From Pycnopodia helianthoides (Eukaryota > Echinodermata > Asteroidea > Forcipulatida > Asteriidae), in the NCBI GenBank assembly GCA_032158295.1, contig CM063256.1, positions 2,466,034 through 2,530,033 on the forward strand: DNA of 64,000 bases, written 5' to 3'. Positions 10,448 through 22,776 of the stretch are shown piece by piece. Position numbers and translations under genes: made by a program. Within the stretch, counting starts at the first letter, position 1, and each line of letters begins with the position of its first letter. The notes beneath the pieces are model-generated. The model saw only the letters and a program-made list of their open reading frames with translations. It searched no databases and had not been told where the DNA came from.

Positions 10448-11263
10448 AATTTTTCCTTGTTCCACCCCAAATTATTTAAAATTTACCCATTCAGTTTCCC
10501 TTGTATTTTTATGAATATATATATATTTTGTTAAACCACACACACACGGTGTAACAGCAGAGCCAATTTGAACTGCACTGACATTTTATAAAGGCCCCCC
10601 CCCACACACATACATGTATTTCTGTAATTCCTTGGTTTATTTTTTAAACTGTAAAAAAAATCTCTACATTTTAAATGTCCTACCACATCTCTTAAAATAA
10701 CCTTGTAAAGATCAAAACTTTGGACGGTCCCTGAACAAACTGCTGACATGGAGTTTCAGGTACAGGTAACCCTGCCCACACCCTAACTATCAATCCATCA
10801 ACACCCTCTGTTTACATACTCTCAAAAACACAGTTACAGGTTTTGGTTCACCGCCCCCCCCCCCCCCAATCTGCAGAGAATTTGTTAAACTCAATGGCTA
10901 GACACACAACTGGTGGTATAGTGTCTCTCTGCCAACAAGAAGACATTTGGATTCAATGGAAAAAACAGCTCAGACTCGCGAACACTTAACAATTGTTGGC
11001 TTCACCTTGTTTACAACTGAACAAATATTTGGCTTTCTGTTGTTTGGGGAAAGAGGTTGGCGGCTCAGTTACTTCAATAAAGGGTAAAGTGAGATGAACT
11101 ATTCAAACAAGACCGTAACATGAAACAGAGAAACTGCCTGTATTAGTCATTGTACTGGACTAAAAGTGGGGGAGGCCCCGGTACAAAAAAAGGTGGTGTT
11201 TTGCAAAACTTAAAAAGGATATCGGAGGAAAATTTATTTTGTACGGGAATTTGTAAGAACAGC

Positions 11264-11442
11264 CGTCGATTTCACCAAACTCTTCCTAACTTAGGATTAA
11301 TCTTAGGACTTAGGACGAGTTAAGTTCCGTATCCATTCCATAGACGTTGGGACACATTGAACCCATCTTAAGTTAGGACGAGTTACTCATCCTAACTCGA
11401 GATAGGATTAATCCTAGCGCTTCGTGAAATCGGCTGCAGGTC
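11264..11442. mobile_element. Inverted-repeat MITE ('cgatttcac...aggattaatcct')
   Basis: The outer 'cgatttcaccaaactcttcc' pairs with 'gcgcttcgtgaaatcg', and the inner 'cctaacttaggattaatc' pairs with 'actcgagataggattaatcctag'. The whole 180 bp folds back. No coding sequence. Confidence 0.65.
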
Positions 11443-11831
11443 TCTGCCAGTTCATAGCAAGCTTTTCAAATGAAGTCAATTTTCAAAATCCACGCCTCAT
11501 ATTCGAAGATTTTTAAAGCGCTACCGTGAGTTTAGTTACAGTATAGCCTGTGTGGTCACTAACTGTCTGATTCAGACACAAATTTTAGGGTTAAAACATT
11601 TTTTTTTTCAAAAACATTGCGTCTTCATCAGAACATTTTGACTTCACACAACCACCCCGCGAAAAAGAACCCAACAAAACAAAATAAAGAGAAACAAATC
11701 TGACACTATGCAGTAAAATAATCTGTCAGTTCATCCAGGGTATGCTAAATGTTTAAATTTTTGTAAAATAAAGCCTAAATGTTGCGTAGTTTTTTGGTAA
11801 ACAAGCTAACATTTCCAAGGCACTGTGCTTT
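11443..11831. other. Intergenic DNA, nothing recognised
   Basis: AT-rich sequence without domains, long frames or repeat matches that I can support. Confidence 0.4.
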
Positions 11832-12058
11832 AACCCTCCTACTGTCAGTGACTCTTGGCAACATTTTCCAGTGAGTTGACCAACCATTTGAAACCATTTG
11901 ACTGCCAAGGTTGTGTACGGTGGCACAACTGCGCAAAGAACTAACTGTGTACTGTGTAACATGCATTCCTTCATGGTATCATATTTCAGGCTGGCATATA
12001 TCTATCATTCAAAACCACTTGAATGGTATTGAATGGTCAGACAGCAAGAGGGTTTTAA
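11832..12058. mobile_element. TTAA MITE, family B ('CCCTCCTACTGTC')
   Basis: It starts TTAA-CCCTCCTACTGTCAGTGAC and ends ...GACAGCAAGAGGG-TT(TT)AA. The copy at 55289-55525 is about nine-tenths identical by eye and has clean TTAA at both ends. A third, internally duplicated member is at 23466-23760. TTAA target duplication is the hallmark of the piggyBac superfamily; no transposase is present. Confidence 0.8.
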
Positions 12059-12654
12059 AAGACTAAGAGTTACCAGTCTTGTATTGATCCCTACAACCTT
12101 ATTTATCTCATTTGTGTTGGGTAAGCATACATGTACTTTGATACTCGGCAGAATTGAAAGTTATTCATCAGAATCAAACTCAACAATTGAACATCATTAA
12201 AAAAACACACAAGGATATCAAATTGAAAAACTCAAGAACGTCGCCATGAGTTTACTGGCCCGACACTAATAAAAACCACTTGCCTCGGGCCGAAAGTTCT
12301 GAGTAAATTTTCAAGCCCCCCCAGTGCAACAGTGTTTTACAGAATATACCCCCTACTATGGTACCTAAATGGTTGAGGGCCATTCTCCTTGTACTACGCT
12401 TAAGCCGTGGATATTACTGAGGGTTACTGGGTATGAATAAGCACCCATCATGCATCAGTGGCTTTCTAGGTCTTCGGAGATCAAGTGAGACAGCTCTTTT
12501 CAATTGGGCTTCATTCAAGCCTCCCCAAGGCCCACTGCATGTGGATTTTGGATTAGCCTAATAAATGTAACTTGTAAGCAACATTTACTCCGACATTTAC
12601 TCCGCACGAAATGTATCCTATTTCATGTGTCATGTGTGTGGGTAATAACCGGTC

Positions 12655-14204
12655 ATTGAGGTCGTTCAGACACAGTACTAAAGTCGGTTTTAACCCTCCG
12701 ATGGCCTACCGGTCTGCAGCCAGTAGACTGAAAACACATTTTAGTTAAATTACTCGTTCAGTTTTTAGCAAAAACAGGTGAAACCCTTTAGGTTCTATCC
12801 TCAGACAGGCCCAATTGACATGGCCTATGACCCTTTAGGTAGTATGACCCATGGACTCCGAATCCCCAGTTATAAAACACTTTTTATAGGCTATAGGGTA
12901 TTGTACAACAAAAATCACGGTTTCACAGTGTAAAAACATAATAGTTTTAAAAAACAAAGTAATTTAATACAAATTTTTTTGGGGGGGGGGGGCCCAAACT
13001 ATCACTACAACGTCTGCGAAGGTTATTACTGTAGCTTTGGAAAAAGTATGAAATCAACATTGTAGTTGAGGGGTTTATACACGTTTTCCCAACATACTGC
13101 ACGCTGCAGTACCCAATGGCACTTGTGTATATCTGACAGGAGTGGGGCATCGCAGGGTTTTAAGGCAGTTCTAACTCATTTGGGCTTAACTTTGTGTGTC
13201 TGAATGCTCTTAAAACTTAACCAAATCAGGTTGAACCCAATTTAACGCTAAACCACTTCAGGTTTATCTTTTAGCACAGTGTGTGGACAAAAGAAAGTTA
13301 ACCACATCTGGTTTAAGTCTTCACTGGCGACAGGTGACTCAGGACGTATTGCGTAACACGCCATAAATTGTGAAAGCGTGAAATTGTTAATGTAGGCCTA
13401 AATGCAGGGTTTTATGTAAATGTAGCGGATGTTGGTTTTTTTGGTCATCACTTTTCACGGTGCTGTTTGACCTCTTAAAACCGAACATCAAACCATATCA
13501 GGTTAGGCCAAAAAAAAAAGAGTTCTGTTTCCGATTACATGTCATTTAAAAATAGGGTCGGTAGGTCGGAAAGTTTTTTATTTTTTATTTTTTTTATTAT
13601 TCCGATACGATTGACGGTACGTCCACGATCGTTCATGTGTTGAGCGCAATCAACGATTTTGCACAACCAATTAAGTAAAATTGCGCGCAAACTTCAGTTT
13701 GCGCTTTTAGATTGGCAGTTCAAGCGGCCGGTTTTGCAAAAATGTGCGCAATCTGTAAATTGCGCAAACCTGTGGAATGCACTTCACACAGCCCCGTGCA
13801 CGTGCGCGCTGTGAATTGAATTGTGGGTATTTTTCGCTCGTAGTCGAGTCGTTGGACATCGCAGGCTCAAATCACGGAGATATCTGTAAATTCTTCTTGA
13901 TATGTTCTGGTTTTTATTTCACATGTTGCCTAAAACATGGTAAGTTGGTAAAAGTCAGACATTTTCTTCCAGGTAAAATAGGTTTTTGTTTTAGTTTTTT
14001 TGTTTTTTTTAAAGGCCGAATAAAAGGGTTGCGGCTTAAAAACTAGGGTCGGTCGGGGAACCGGAAACAGAACCCTTATTTTTTTGGCCTTACCTTTGAG
14101 CTGTCTGAACACAAGGTACAATAGTTTTATGTTTAAGACCCCCCCCTCCCTTCGTAAAATTTAAAACCGGTTTGAGTCTAACTTTAGTACGCTGTCTGAA
14201 CATG
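12655..14204. mobile_element. Larger decayed inverted-repeat element hosting a TTA element
   Basis: 'gttcagacacagtactaaagtcggttttaa' near 12665 is inverted at 14165-14204 ('aaaaccggtttgag...agtacgctgtctgaac'). The intervening DNA has further 'aaacc...caggtt' arms, and no reading frame resembles a transposase. The 584-bp element at 13506-14089 is nested in it. Boundaries are approximate. Confidence 0.5.
13506..14089. mobile_element. PIF/Harbinger-like MITE with TTA duplication
   Basis: Ends are GGCCAAAAAAA... and ...TTTTTTTGGCC, with about 28 bp of imperfect terminal inverted repeat continuing 'agRgttctgtttccg'. TTA flanks both sides (13503-13505, 14090-14092). A TTA duplication with G/C-rich ends fits PIF/Harbinger. 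The internal 'cgttggacatcgcaggctcaaatcac' looks like a tRNA-type B-box fragment. The open frame at 13777-14046 lies inside and is not a gene. Confidence 0.7.
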
Positions 14205-14683
14205 GCCTATAATCCACACTCTTGGATCATGGCCACAAAATGCAGAAGGGCGATTAAGGCAGAAGTCACAGTGCCCCTCTTTATTTACCTTGGTGCCCCG
14301 TGAAATGTTTCAGGACAATTTTAAAGTGACTTGTTCATAAAGCCACTGAAGTGTTCGATATTTCTCGACCAGTGTTCATTGTGACGATTGTCAGGAGGAG
14401 GGTTACGATTATCGCAACTAAAACAGTTTCAAAATTCATTAAAAATTTAACGAATCTGTGTTTAACTTTTACCATAAAAAGGATATTCGCCATGCACTAA
14501 CTACATGCGCTCTCCCTTAACAGTGGTCTGCTGGCCAAATGCCCGTTAAAACACCTGAGGACCGGTCAAAACTGTGCCCCAGTGTTCCAACTGGCTGCTT
14601 CAAACAGTGTTGAAAAGCGTCCCCAATCAATACCAAAACATTGACTCGTAACAAAACTGGGGGACTAGTGAAATGGCAAGTTA

Positions 14684-14851
14684 ACTGGGCTAAATTTCAT
14701 AGAGCTGCTTTAATAAAAGCCCCAAAAGTAGCTAAGCACAACAAAATCACGCTTACCAGAATAAGGTTACTGGCCAAAATACTATGTCACAAGCAGAAAA
14801 TTGTTAAGCAATATTTTCTGCTTAAAGCAGCTCTATGAAATTGGGCCCAGG
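14684..14851. mobile_element. Inverted-repeat element family A, short intact copy
   Basis: 'gggctaaatttcatagagctgctt' and 'aagcagctctatgaaattgggccc' are inverted ends. The interior ('gctaagcacaacaaaatcacgcttaccagaataaggttac') is the uninterrupted form of the sequence that carries foldback insertions at 29456 and 39904. Confidence 0.85.
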
Positions 14852-15884
14852 TTCCACTGACAAGTCAGAAAAAGTTACTTGGACAAAACCTGTCTTTACA
14901 GGGCTATTACTTAATAGAGGCTGTCGCCTCCATGCCTGTGGTCATTTCCTTGGTGCCCTTTGAAATGTCCCAGTAGAACTGAAGTTAAAATTTTCCCTCA
15001 TAGAGGTGCCTTTTTACTGAAGAAAAAAAACCCAACTTTGCCCTTAAAATGTACAACAGCGAAGTATCAGGCATAGAGATTGGATTTGGGGTTGATGCTA
15101 ACAGCATTGGTTACGAGTCTGCATAAAGAGCACAGCTTGCAGTTCCCACCACTCACCCATGATACACTCGTGATGAATAACATAAAAATACAACGACACT
15201 GCGTTTACACTCGATCCACAAAGATGGATTGAGATCCAGCAATTTTCAATCACGACCACTGGTCAAGATCTGGTGTTGCATTTACCCCAGTGCCTGATCC
15301 AGCTCTGATCCCACTTTTGATCGTGCACCTGTCACACAAAAACACTTGAAAACGAAAAGCCCCCATTCCTATCAAAACCGAAAAAGACCACAATGAAATG
15401 CTGTGTCTGATCCACCTTTGCGTTTACACTCGTTTCTGGAATCCACTTTGCCGGATCTGATCCACCAATTGTAGGGTTCAACCCTCCTCCACAGGTGGAT
15501 TAAAATTGCAGGATCTTGAACCGGGTCTGATCCTGCTTTTTCGCAATTACACTAGTGGTCTGACATCCAGACAGTACATTGTGCATCTATCTTCGTACTA
15601 CTAAAGTATTGGGCCGCCGCAATCTTCTGCATGTTATGGTCGTTGTGCGAAACATTGTGCACTCCAAATCTCCACGTGCGCTATCGTCATGCAACAATGA
15701 GAAATGACCAGGTTTAGCGAACGAACGTAACAGCAGTAGTCTGGTACCCTCTTATTTTGTAAAAACTTGGTATTTCAACGTAAGATTTAAAAGTTTTGTT
15801 TGATGATTGATTGCCACGTACGTAAGTGTGAATTAATTTTATTAAAGTATACATATAGAATCAAAGGAAGAGGTGTTATAAAAC
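14852..15884. other. Intergenic DNA with a degenerate repeat
   Basis: 14900-15010 is a dispersed-repeat relic ('cttggtgccctttgaaatg'). 15190-15560 has repeated 'tgatccac...gcgtttacactcg' and 'ggatcaga' modules in both orientations, probably a decayed foldback element. No gene recognised. Confidence 0.45.
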
Positions 15885-16056
15885 AAATATTGACTGCTTT
15901 GTCTCGTGGCGTAGTAAAAACTAGTCACTCGCGGTGATCCCCGGAGCCGCCTATCTTCCCTCAGGGGGGCTCATCTTTTGGGGAAGATAGGCTGCTCCGG
16001 GGATCACCTCGAGTGACTAGTTTTACTATGCCACTTGAAGCAGTCAATATTTGTAT
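15885..16056. mobile_element. Foldback MITE, second copy of the 4.9-kb family
   Basis: Ends 'acaaatattgactgctt' and 'gaagcagtcaatatttgt'. The arms 'gtggcgtagtaaaaactagtcactcg' and 'cgagtgactagttttactatgccac' pair almost fully, as do 'gtgatccccggagc' and 'gctccggggatcac'. The whole element forms a hairpin with a short loop. Confidence 0.85.
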
Positions 16057-16285
16057 ACTGTACTAGTACGACTGCTGAAGAAGTCCAAATTTTTTGGAGT
16101 AGGCCTGCAGCGCCCCCCAGTTACTCAGCAGGCAGTCTAGCAAGTCACGACAAGACACTTGACATGTTCGACTTGGGGTGGGTACAAAAGGATACTTAAC
16201 TAAATTTACTCTGAATTATGGCAATATTGGTGACCGGAAGGGTTACATTAATCCTCACAAAAGCTACCGTCATGACTGTGTCATT

Positions 16286-16389
16286 CTATTGCATTACATT
16301 GACCGGAAACTGGGCCAAATATTCTAGTACTGTTGTAGTACATGTATATTACAGCATTACATTGACCGGAAACTGGGCCAAACATCACC
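16286..16389 (+). repeat. Two-copy tandem duplication, 62-bp period
   Basis: 'gcattacattgaccggaaactgggccaaa' occurs at 16291 and 16353. The upstream 'attggtgaccggaagggttacatta' (16225) is a more diverged relative. No coding role seen. Confidence 0.8.
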
Positions 16390-16439
16390 AATCACCGGTG
16401 GTTACTGACTGGTCCAGTTTCCAAGTCTCCAAGACCTAG

Positions 16440-17990
16440 ATTTAAGAGTTTTTTTAGAAACCAATTAGTCACAATGCTCACCTTTTGTTGAGAGTGTTGA
16501 TGCCAAATCGGTGTTTCAGTCGACGTTCACAAGCTGCCAACGAGCACTGGCGAGTTAGTTGAGCTTTTCTTAAAGAGTTAGATCCGCGAAGAAGTCAGTG
16601 ATAAATTCTTCCGGTTTTGTTTGGCATGCAGCGCATTGGCAATCGGCGACGTATGGACGGACGTAGACCGCCCCCGATAAGTCACATGACCGCACATTAG
16701 TCTGGCTACTCTCTCGCTAAGAAGCGTGACTTTACTTTCAACAACGTGGGGTGCAAGACATTCATAAATTAATTGGAAGGGATAGTTCGTTTTGCGGATT
16801 TTCATATTATATTTGTTCTATTGCTGTTATCCTTAAATACGCAACTTAGGGCAATCTCCCAAAAGCTGCCAATACGAAGTTGTTTGAACAATTTCCCTGA
16901 GACGGCTCTCAACTCTATAAAGAGGCAATCGACCAGCCGGCTCCGTGATTTGATTATTTCAGTGATGTCGGTAACCTAGCAACCGATTACGGAATTTCAT
17001 TTTAAAGGGAATGCACACTCAGCAATCACCGGGTAATCAGGTTTTTTTTAACTACATAAAATGTCACAAATTTGTTAAACACCTTGTTACTTTAGATTGT
17101 TTGGTTACAAAAATCATGTTTAGAAAAAGCTTCAGAAGGAGGAAGATAATGCTATCGTCTGATTTTTCAGTGCCGAGTTCCCGACAATTATTTAGATGCA
17201 AGTTGTAATTAGCTAGTAATTCCATAAAATAGGAACAGCTTTGCTCTATTTCTACCTCCATGATTATACATAGATTCAGGAAAGTTACAAGCTTTCATTT
17301 AATGTGTTGCAAGGAAAATTAATTGTTAATTTTAGTCTGATGAGCTTACTGATTATGAAGTTCAAACTAGAACCATTTTTTTCCCAGTGAAATAATGTCC
17401 CTTTGTTTGAAATAAAGTACTAGAAAACTGTACCCTAAAAAAAACCGAAACGCAGTCCAGCTGATTTCGGCTGTTAGGCCTACCACCCAAATTAAGGACA
17501 GTGTGTTTACATGCTGAAAATTGTGCTTGGTTTTTCACTATTTTCTCCTGACTCACAGAACGGCTTAATCCCAATTTTTCCACAGGTTTGTTATTTCATG
17601 TATAGTTGATCACACAAAACATAAACACTATACCTGTCTGCAACTATTGTCTCGGCTTTACCAATCATGTGAAATATTACAGACCCTGTACCTTTAACAA
17701 AAAAAACAGGTGTATTTTTTTGTGCAACTGCACAACTTTTGGTCACCAATGCAATAGCGCCCTCTGCCTGTATAGGGAGTTTGCAGACTTTGTAAGGTTT
17801 GATCCGGCGAAAGACAGAGTGTAATATTCTTCGTCCTTGCATGACCGTCATAAAAGAGCTTTGGGTACACTTGATTCTGTTTCAAATACTTCATCGTGGT
17901 AAATTGAACGATTTGAAACTTATTATACCTCTCTTAGGGTCTGAAACCTTACACAGTGGTGAGTTGTTGGGGTTTTGAAAAGGGAACCAT
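16440..17990. other. Intergenic DNA, no gene recognised
   Basis: 16560-16760 is locally richer in CpG and contains a palindromic E-box GTCACATGAC near 16680, which could belong to an unseen promoter. Open frames at 16773-16979 and 17064-17261 (minus) begin without or with weak start contexts and show no domain. Confidence 0.35.
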
Positions 17991-18110
17991 TGGCCCATCT
18001 CGACGCTTCGATCAGTATGCTCATGGAGGAGTAAGAATACTTTACCTCCTCCATGCTTTGATCTTCATCAGTAGATTAGAGCATACTGACGGAATGGCCG
18101 AGTTGTTACA
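17991..18110. repeat. Small foldback sequence
   Basis: An inner hairpin 'catggaggagtaa...ttacctcctccatg' sits inside an outer inverted pair 'cagtatgctc' and 'gagcatactg'. A single copy in the window, perhaps a MITE remnant. Confidence 0.5.
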
Positions 18111-20741
18111 TCATCGATTTTTTTCGAACCACCACAATTCACAAGAGAGATTCACACACGTCAGTACATGGCGTTTACCTCTAGCCCGAGTAGACCTTGT
18201 GTTGACTTTTGGTTACAAACATTGACCACCCGATGAGCGGCCTCGAGTATTACACAACTGGGTTGGCACAGAGTTAGTTATTTTTGTTTTAATCAAACAT
18301 TCTAAAGGAGGGGGGGGGGGGTTTCCAGCACCGTTCAATGTCAAGCCCTTCCCCTGGTGGTTTGCTGAGCCAGAGAACAAGTTATGGATTCAGCCCGCGG
18401 AAAAAAACCCAAGAAACGCAAAAAAAAATTGGGCGCCAACTAAAAACTCACTCGTGCCTGCGCCTGTAAACCACGAGATAAACCCCACAACAAAAGTATA
18501 GGCATAGACCATGTAACCTCAGTTTACAAAAATATTGACCTTGTACATTCCAGGGCCTTTGTGGCAGGCGAAACTACAATGGTAACATGGGAAATTCCAC
18601 ATTTTGGGTCAGTTTCCCCGTAAATTCAAGAGTTATGCAAGTAACAGCTGTAATAACAATTTTGAGATGTGCCCCTGTCATAGCCGAGGGAAATCTGTCC
18701 CCCGGAGATTCTGTCCCCCATATGGGAAATTAACGTGGGCTGAAGGAGGATTGTGTACAAATTATGCCTTCAGTAAGTCCAGGCTCTGAAACATGTGTTT
18801 TCTTGGGTAACATGGACGGTCTATACCAGAAAGAAAAGAACACAGAAAACAACAAGATACAGCGAAAACACACCATCAATTTTCTCTTATGACAGCTCTT
18901 ATCTGAAACAATTTTAGGATGATTATGCATAATTACAAATTTTTAAAAAAAACAAAAAATAATTACATTTTTTGAAGAATTAAACCACAACAACAATACG
19001 TAGGCCCTTTAAATGCTTCTCCACACATTGTTCATCAATTTGATGAGAGAGAAAAATATTGTTAAATTTCGTAACGGAAGAAATAGTTTTCAAAAGGAAA
19101 AAAGTACAACAAAACTAATGTATAATATAACGAAAAAAAGAACGACAAATCTTTTTCTATTGAAGATACGAATAGACTTAAATTGTAGAAGTTTTTTGTT
19201 AATGGCAGACTAGTCCTAATATCAACTGAATCTGAATCTAAACTTAGGCTGAACTATCATAATTGGCAAAGCATCCTGGCGGAAACAAACATCAAGTGCG
19301 TGGTATTTTTTTTAATAGTGTTTTTGTGTTTCTTTCTTGCTAAAAATTACAACTTCAAAGTCTTTGCGCCTTACGCCTCCCGCAATAACGCAATCTTGAA
19401 AACATTTAATATTAATTGAAATACGAAGCAAAATTATCACGGCACATTATTCCTTATGGTAAACAGCTAGACTCAACATAAAAGTAGGCTAAACACTTAA
19501 GATTAACACAGCTGGTCCATATTTCATCAAATTAAACATGTTTGACTTTCAATGATTCTTTTTTTTTCTGCCACTCATGTTTACCCGCTCGATTAATCAA
19601 GAATGTTCTTTTCTTTGTGTGAAAACCCAAATTAGTAGTGCGCCACCATGTGACTTGTTTATGAAATGTCAACACTCGAGTGTACCCACTCGTCGAGGTC
19701 GCCGTGTTGATCAAACAATACAAACTTACATTTACACCGAAAATGAAGGTAATTTAATCAACATTTTCAGGTTATTTGGGAAAAATTTGAGTAACGGACG
19801 TTACGATGAAAGGTTGAGAGACCTTTTGAAACTGTAATTGTGTGGAAAAGATGTGAAGTTAATGTTCTTTTTGTGCTGATTGTTTCAAGGGCATTGAAAC
19901 ATGAGCATTAGACAACTCGACCGTGAATGTTAACTCAAGGGTCGACTTGTCCAACATTAGATCAATGGGGTAATTCGATTTTTACTGCAACTTTCAAAGT
20001 TTTAGTTTTTTTTTTTAGATTTCCGGACCCGTAGTTGCAATGATCGGTTTGGAAGAGGGTTATAATAATAGCAAATAAACTAGTGGTCAGTGTGGCCATG
20101 CCTTGCGCCAGTGCACAGTATCAAACTCAAAGATTTAATAAACAACTTCAATCAAACTACAAACATGTACAGTGAGAAAGAAAGTTTATAAATACAATTT
20201 AAACAAGTTCATCCTGCGCTCTCAGTTATAGGCCTTAACTTTACAGAGTTAATGTTGGAGGCAATTACCGGCAAAAATGCCATTTTATCGCCCTTAATTT
20301 TAGGTAAAATTTTATCCTGACCTTTCCGTAAAGCTTGACAGCATGTACATGTATACTGTAGTGTTGAGAGAACTCTAATAAATAAAGAAAAATACATCAT
20401 TTTACAAAGACAATGCTGCTTTAAATTTTAATACTAAATGCCATTTTCGTTCCTTTGGGCATGAGTGCGCAGTACTTCCGGCCACACAAAGAAATGCCCG
20501 CTTGAATTTTGTGTTTTTAAAAGTCGATAGTACTGAGTATTTTAGCTAGCAAAAGCCCAACATCCATTAAAAATTTAAAGAGAACCTTAGAATGTTGCAG
20601 GTGGATATTGATTTTTTTCCATAAATCCCCCTTTACTATGGAAAAAACTTATTGCCCTTTAGTACAAGAACAAAGTTTTGTTTACTGCCGTGATCTGCCT
20701 GGTGTAACAATTTTGTGAAAAATCTCTCTACTTTGTTTCAG
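18111..20741. other. Intergenic DNA upstream of the zinc-finger gene
   Basis: AT-rich with poly-G (18308-18320), poly-A and poly-T runs. The 5' untranslated exon and promoter of the zinc-finger gene should lie somewhere here, because 20742 follows an excellent acceptor, but I cannot place them. No protein-like exon recognised. Confidence 0.4.
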
Positions 20742-22776
20742 GATTTTCCTTGACTTGCCGAGCATAAACAGGAGACATTTTGATGGTAACGTTTTCATTT
20801 ATCGGCGCCTTCCTCCACCTTTGAATGTTGGTGTTCGAACAAACAAAATGAGTGAAAGCTGCAGTCGGACTGAGCTGGGCGGCGAAACATCGACAACGAT
20901 TTGCGACGACGCAACGATGTCTCCGGAGGTGGAAGAAAAACCATCTATTTGTGGATGCTGTGGCGAAGCCTTCCCAAGTCTCGATGATCTTATTAAGCAC
21001 AGTGATGTTCATACAAAAGATGAGCCGTCGGACGGTTTAGACTCTGACACGCCGTTGACTCCGACGGATGAGAACACATATCACCCGAAAAATCAACTGA
21101 GGGAAGATCGTCCTACTTGTAATATATGTGGGAAATCATTCTCCAGGCTTAGTCATCTGATGAGGCATTACCGAACTCACACGAAAGACAAGCCGTTCAG
21201 CTGCGACACGTGTGGTAAATCCTTCTCGCAGAAATGCCACCTCAAGAGTCACCAACTGATCCACACGAGTAAGGACACTTTTTACTGTAAAGTCTGCGGG
21301 AAGTCGTTCTCCCAGTTGGGCTACCTCACGAAGCACCTTCGGATTCACACCAAGGAGCTGGCGTTCGTCTGCGGCGTTTGCGGCGATGCGTTTTACGACG
21401 AGCAGAGCCTGTTGAATCACGTGAGGATTCACGTCAAGGTGAACCAGTTCCCGTGTGAAATTTGCGGTAAAGTTTTTCCCCGATCCAATGAGCTGACGAG
21501 ACATCAATTGACCCATAACAGTCGGCAGCCGAACAGGGGTGAGAGTCATGGAATAGTGATGGGTCCAACCCCCCAACAGATCTCCCCCAAATCAATCCTA
21601 ATGAGTGGAAAGCCCTTCAGCTGCACCATCTGCGGGAAAGAGTTCTTGCACGAAGATGAATACGCATCGCATCAACGCACTCACGCCGAGGACAAACCGT
21701 ACAGTTGCGATATCTGCGATCAGGTTTTTGACCGCAAAGCCTTTTTGGAAGTCCACCAGATGACCCACGATGGAAGAACGCCACTTCGCTGTCCAGTCTG
21801 TGGAAAGGCTTTCACACGATTAAGTCATCTGGCCAGGCATTATCGCACTCATACCAAAGACAAACCGTTTTACTGCGACATTTGTGGTAAAGGGTTCACC
21901 CAGAAGTGCCACCTGAAAAGCCATAAGTTGATTCACTCGAGTAAAACGCCGTTTGTTTGCCGCACTTGCGGGAAGGAGTTCATCCATCAGTGTGAACTGA
22001 GGTTGCATCTTGTCACTCATAAGAAAACCTACACCTGCGACAACTGTGACGAGGTGTTCTCGAAGAAATCATATTTAACTGCCCACCTCAAGATGCATAC
22101 CAGTGGGAACCCCTTCGTTTGTCGAGTATGCGGGAAGCCGTTCTCCCGGTCGAACGATCTGACCAGGCACCATCTCACGCACAGTGAGGAAAGAGTCTAC
22201 AAGTGCGACGTTTGCGCAAAAGTGTTCAACCAGAAAGTCCATCTGGTCACTCACCGGAAGATCCACGGGAGAGGGAGTTTGAAATCGGAGACCTCTCTAG
22301 CGGCGAACTCTCTAGCGGAGACCTCTTCCGATGAACTCAACGAGGCTCCGACGGACGAAAATCCTTCGGACGATTCCTTCGACGACGCTATGGACCTCTT
22401 CGGTCAGGAAAGCACTCCCTCCGTGTCGGGAGAAGACAAGAAACCGTTCAACTGTGACATTTGCAGCAAGGCTGTGGCCACATCGGAGGAGCTGACCAAG
22501 CATAGGCTCGGCCACTCCAGCATCAAACCATATAGGTGTGAGGTTTGCGGGAAAACCTTTAGGGAAAAAGGCAACCTCAAATGCCACAATAGAATTCACA
22601 CGGGGGAGAAACCGTTTGTTTGTGTGGTCTGCGGGAAAGCTTTCAACCAATCCAGTGTGCTCAAGAGGCACCGTCTCATGCACACCAACGAGAAACCTTT
22701 CAAATGTAAGCACTGTGAAAGAGCGTTTATGTCGAAACGCAGCTTAAATATCCATCAAAAAGTTCATAATGGATAG
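20742..22776 (+). CDS. C2H2 zinc-finger protein, 18 fingers, coding region in one exon
   Basis: This is a nuclear DNA-binding protein, probably a transcription factor; its target is unknown. The exon starts after a strong acceptor (ctctctactttgtttcag|G, AG at 20740-20741). The first ATG in frame is 20848 in a good context (AAAATGA), giving 642 residues to TGA at 22774-22776; the frame is open upstream but only as leader. Eighteen CX2CX12HX3H fingers are visible: finger 1 near residues 35-55, 2-6 at 91-223, 7-14 at about 259-473, and 15-18 at about 537-640. Many linkers are TGEKP-like (HTKDKPF, HTGEKPF). An acidic Ser/Asp/Glu-rich segment (about 491-531) separates fingers 14 and 15. Fingers 2-6 and 9-13 are an internal duplication with base-contacting residues kept. 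Finger 15 lacks the usual Phe. No KRAB, SCAN or BTB domain is seen. The frame is intact and clearly coding. Confidence 0.95.

Larger units (their letters stand above)
8861..11260. other. Intergenic DNA with simple repeats and one old repeat, no gene
   Basis: Poly-C at 9042-9054, then poly-T/A-rich DNA; (TGTACAA)n at 9150-9176; poly-C at 10854-10868. 9600-9760 ('ctcggtgccccttcaaaagtttcac...actccaggcctgg') resembles 14280-14330 and 14950-15010 and is a dispersed repeat. 9797-10195 is bounded by 'ttaaaggaacattacagaa' and 'ttctgtaatgttcctttaa', a perfect inverted repeat containing TTAA at both outer ends, so it is probably another MITE. The long minus-strand frame over 9471-9788 is repeat DNA. 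Confidence 0.55.

Noticed and set aside
13777..14046. 89-codon plus-strand frame
   Set aside because: Lies inside the TTA-flanked MITE 13506-14089 and has no protein similarity.
16773..17261. Two short frames with hydrophobic or mixed composition on opposite strands
   Set aside because: The first lacks an ATG and the second has no domain, splice partner or repeat-independent support.
21136..22713. Minus-strand frames opposite the zinc-finger gene
   Set aside because: Antisense shadows created by the regular codon pattern of the C2H2 repeats.
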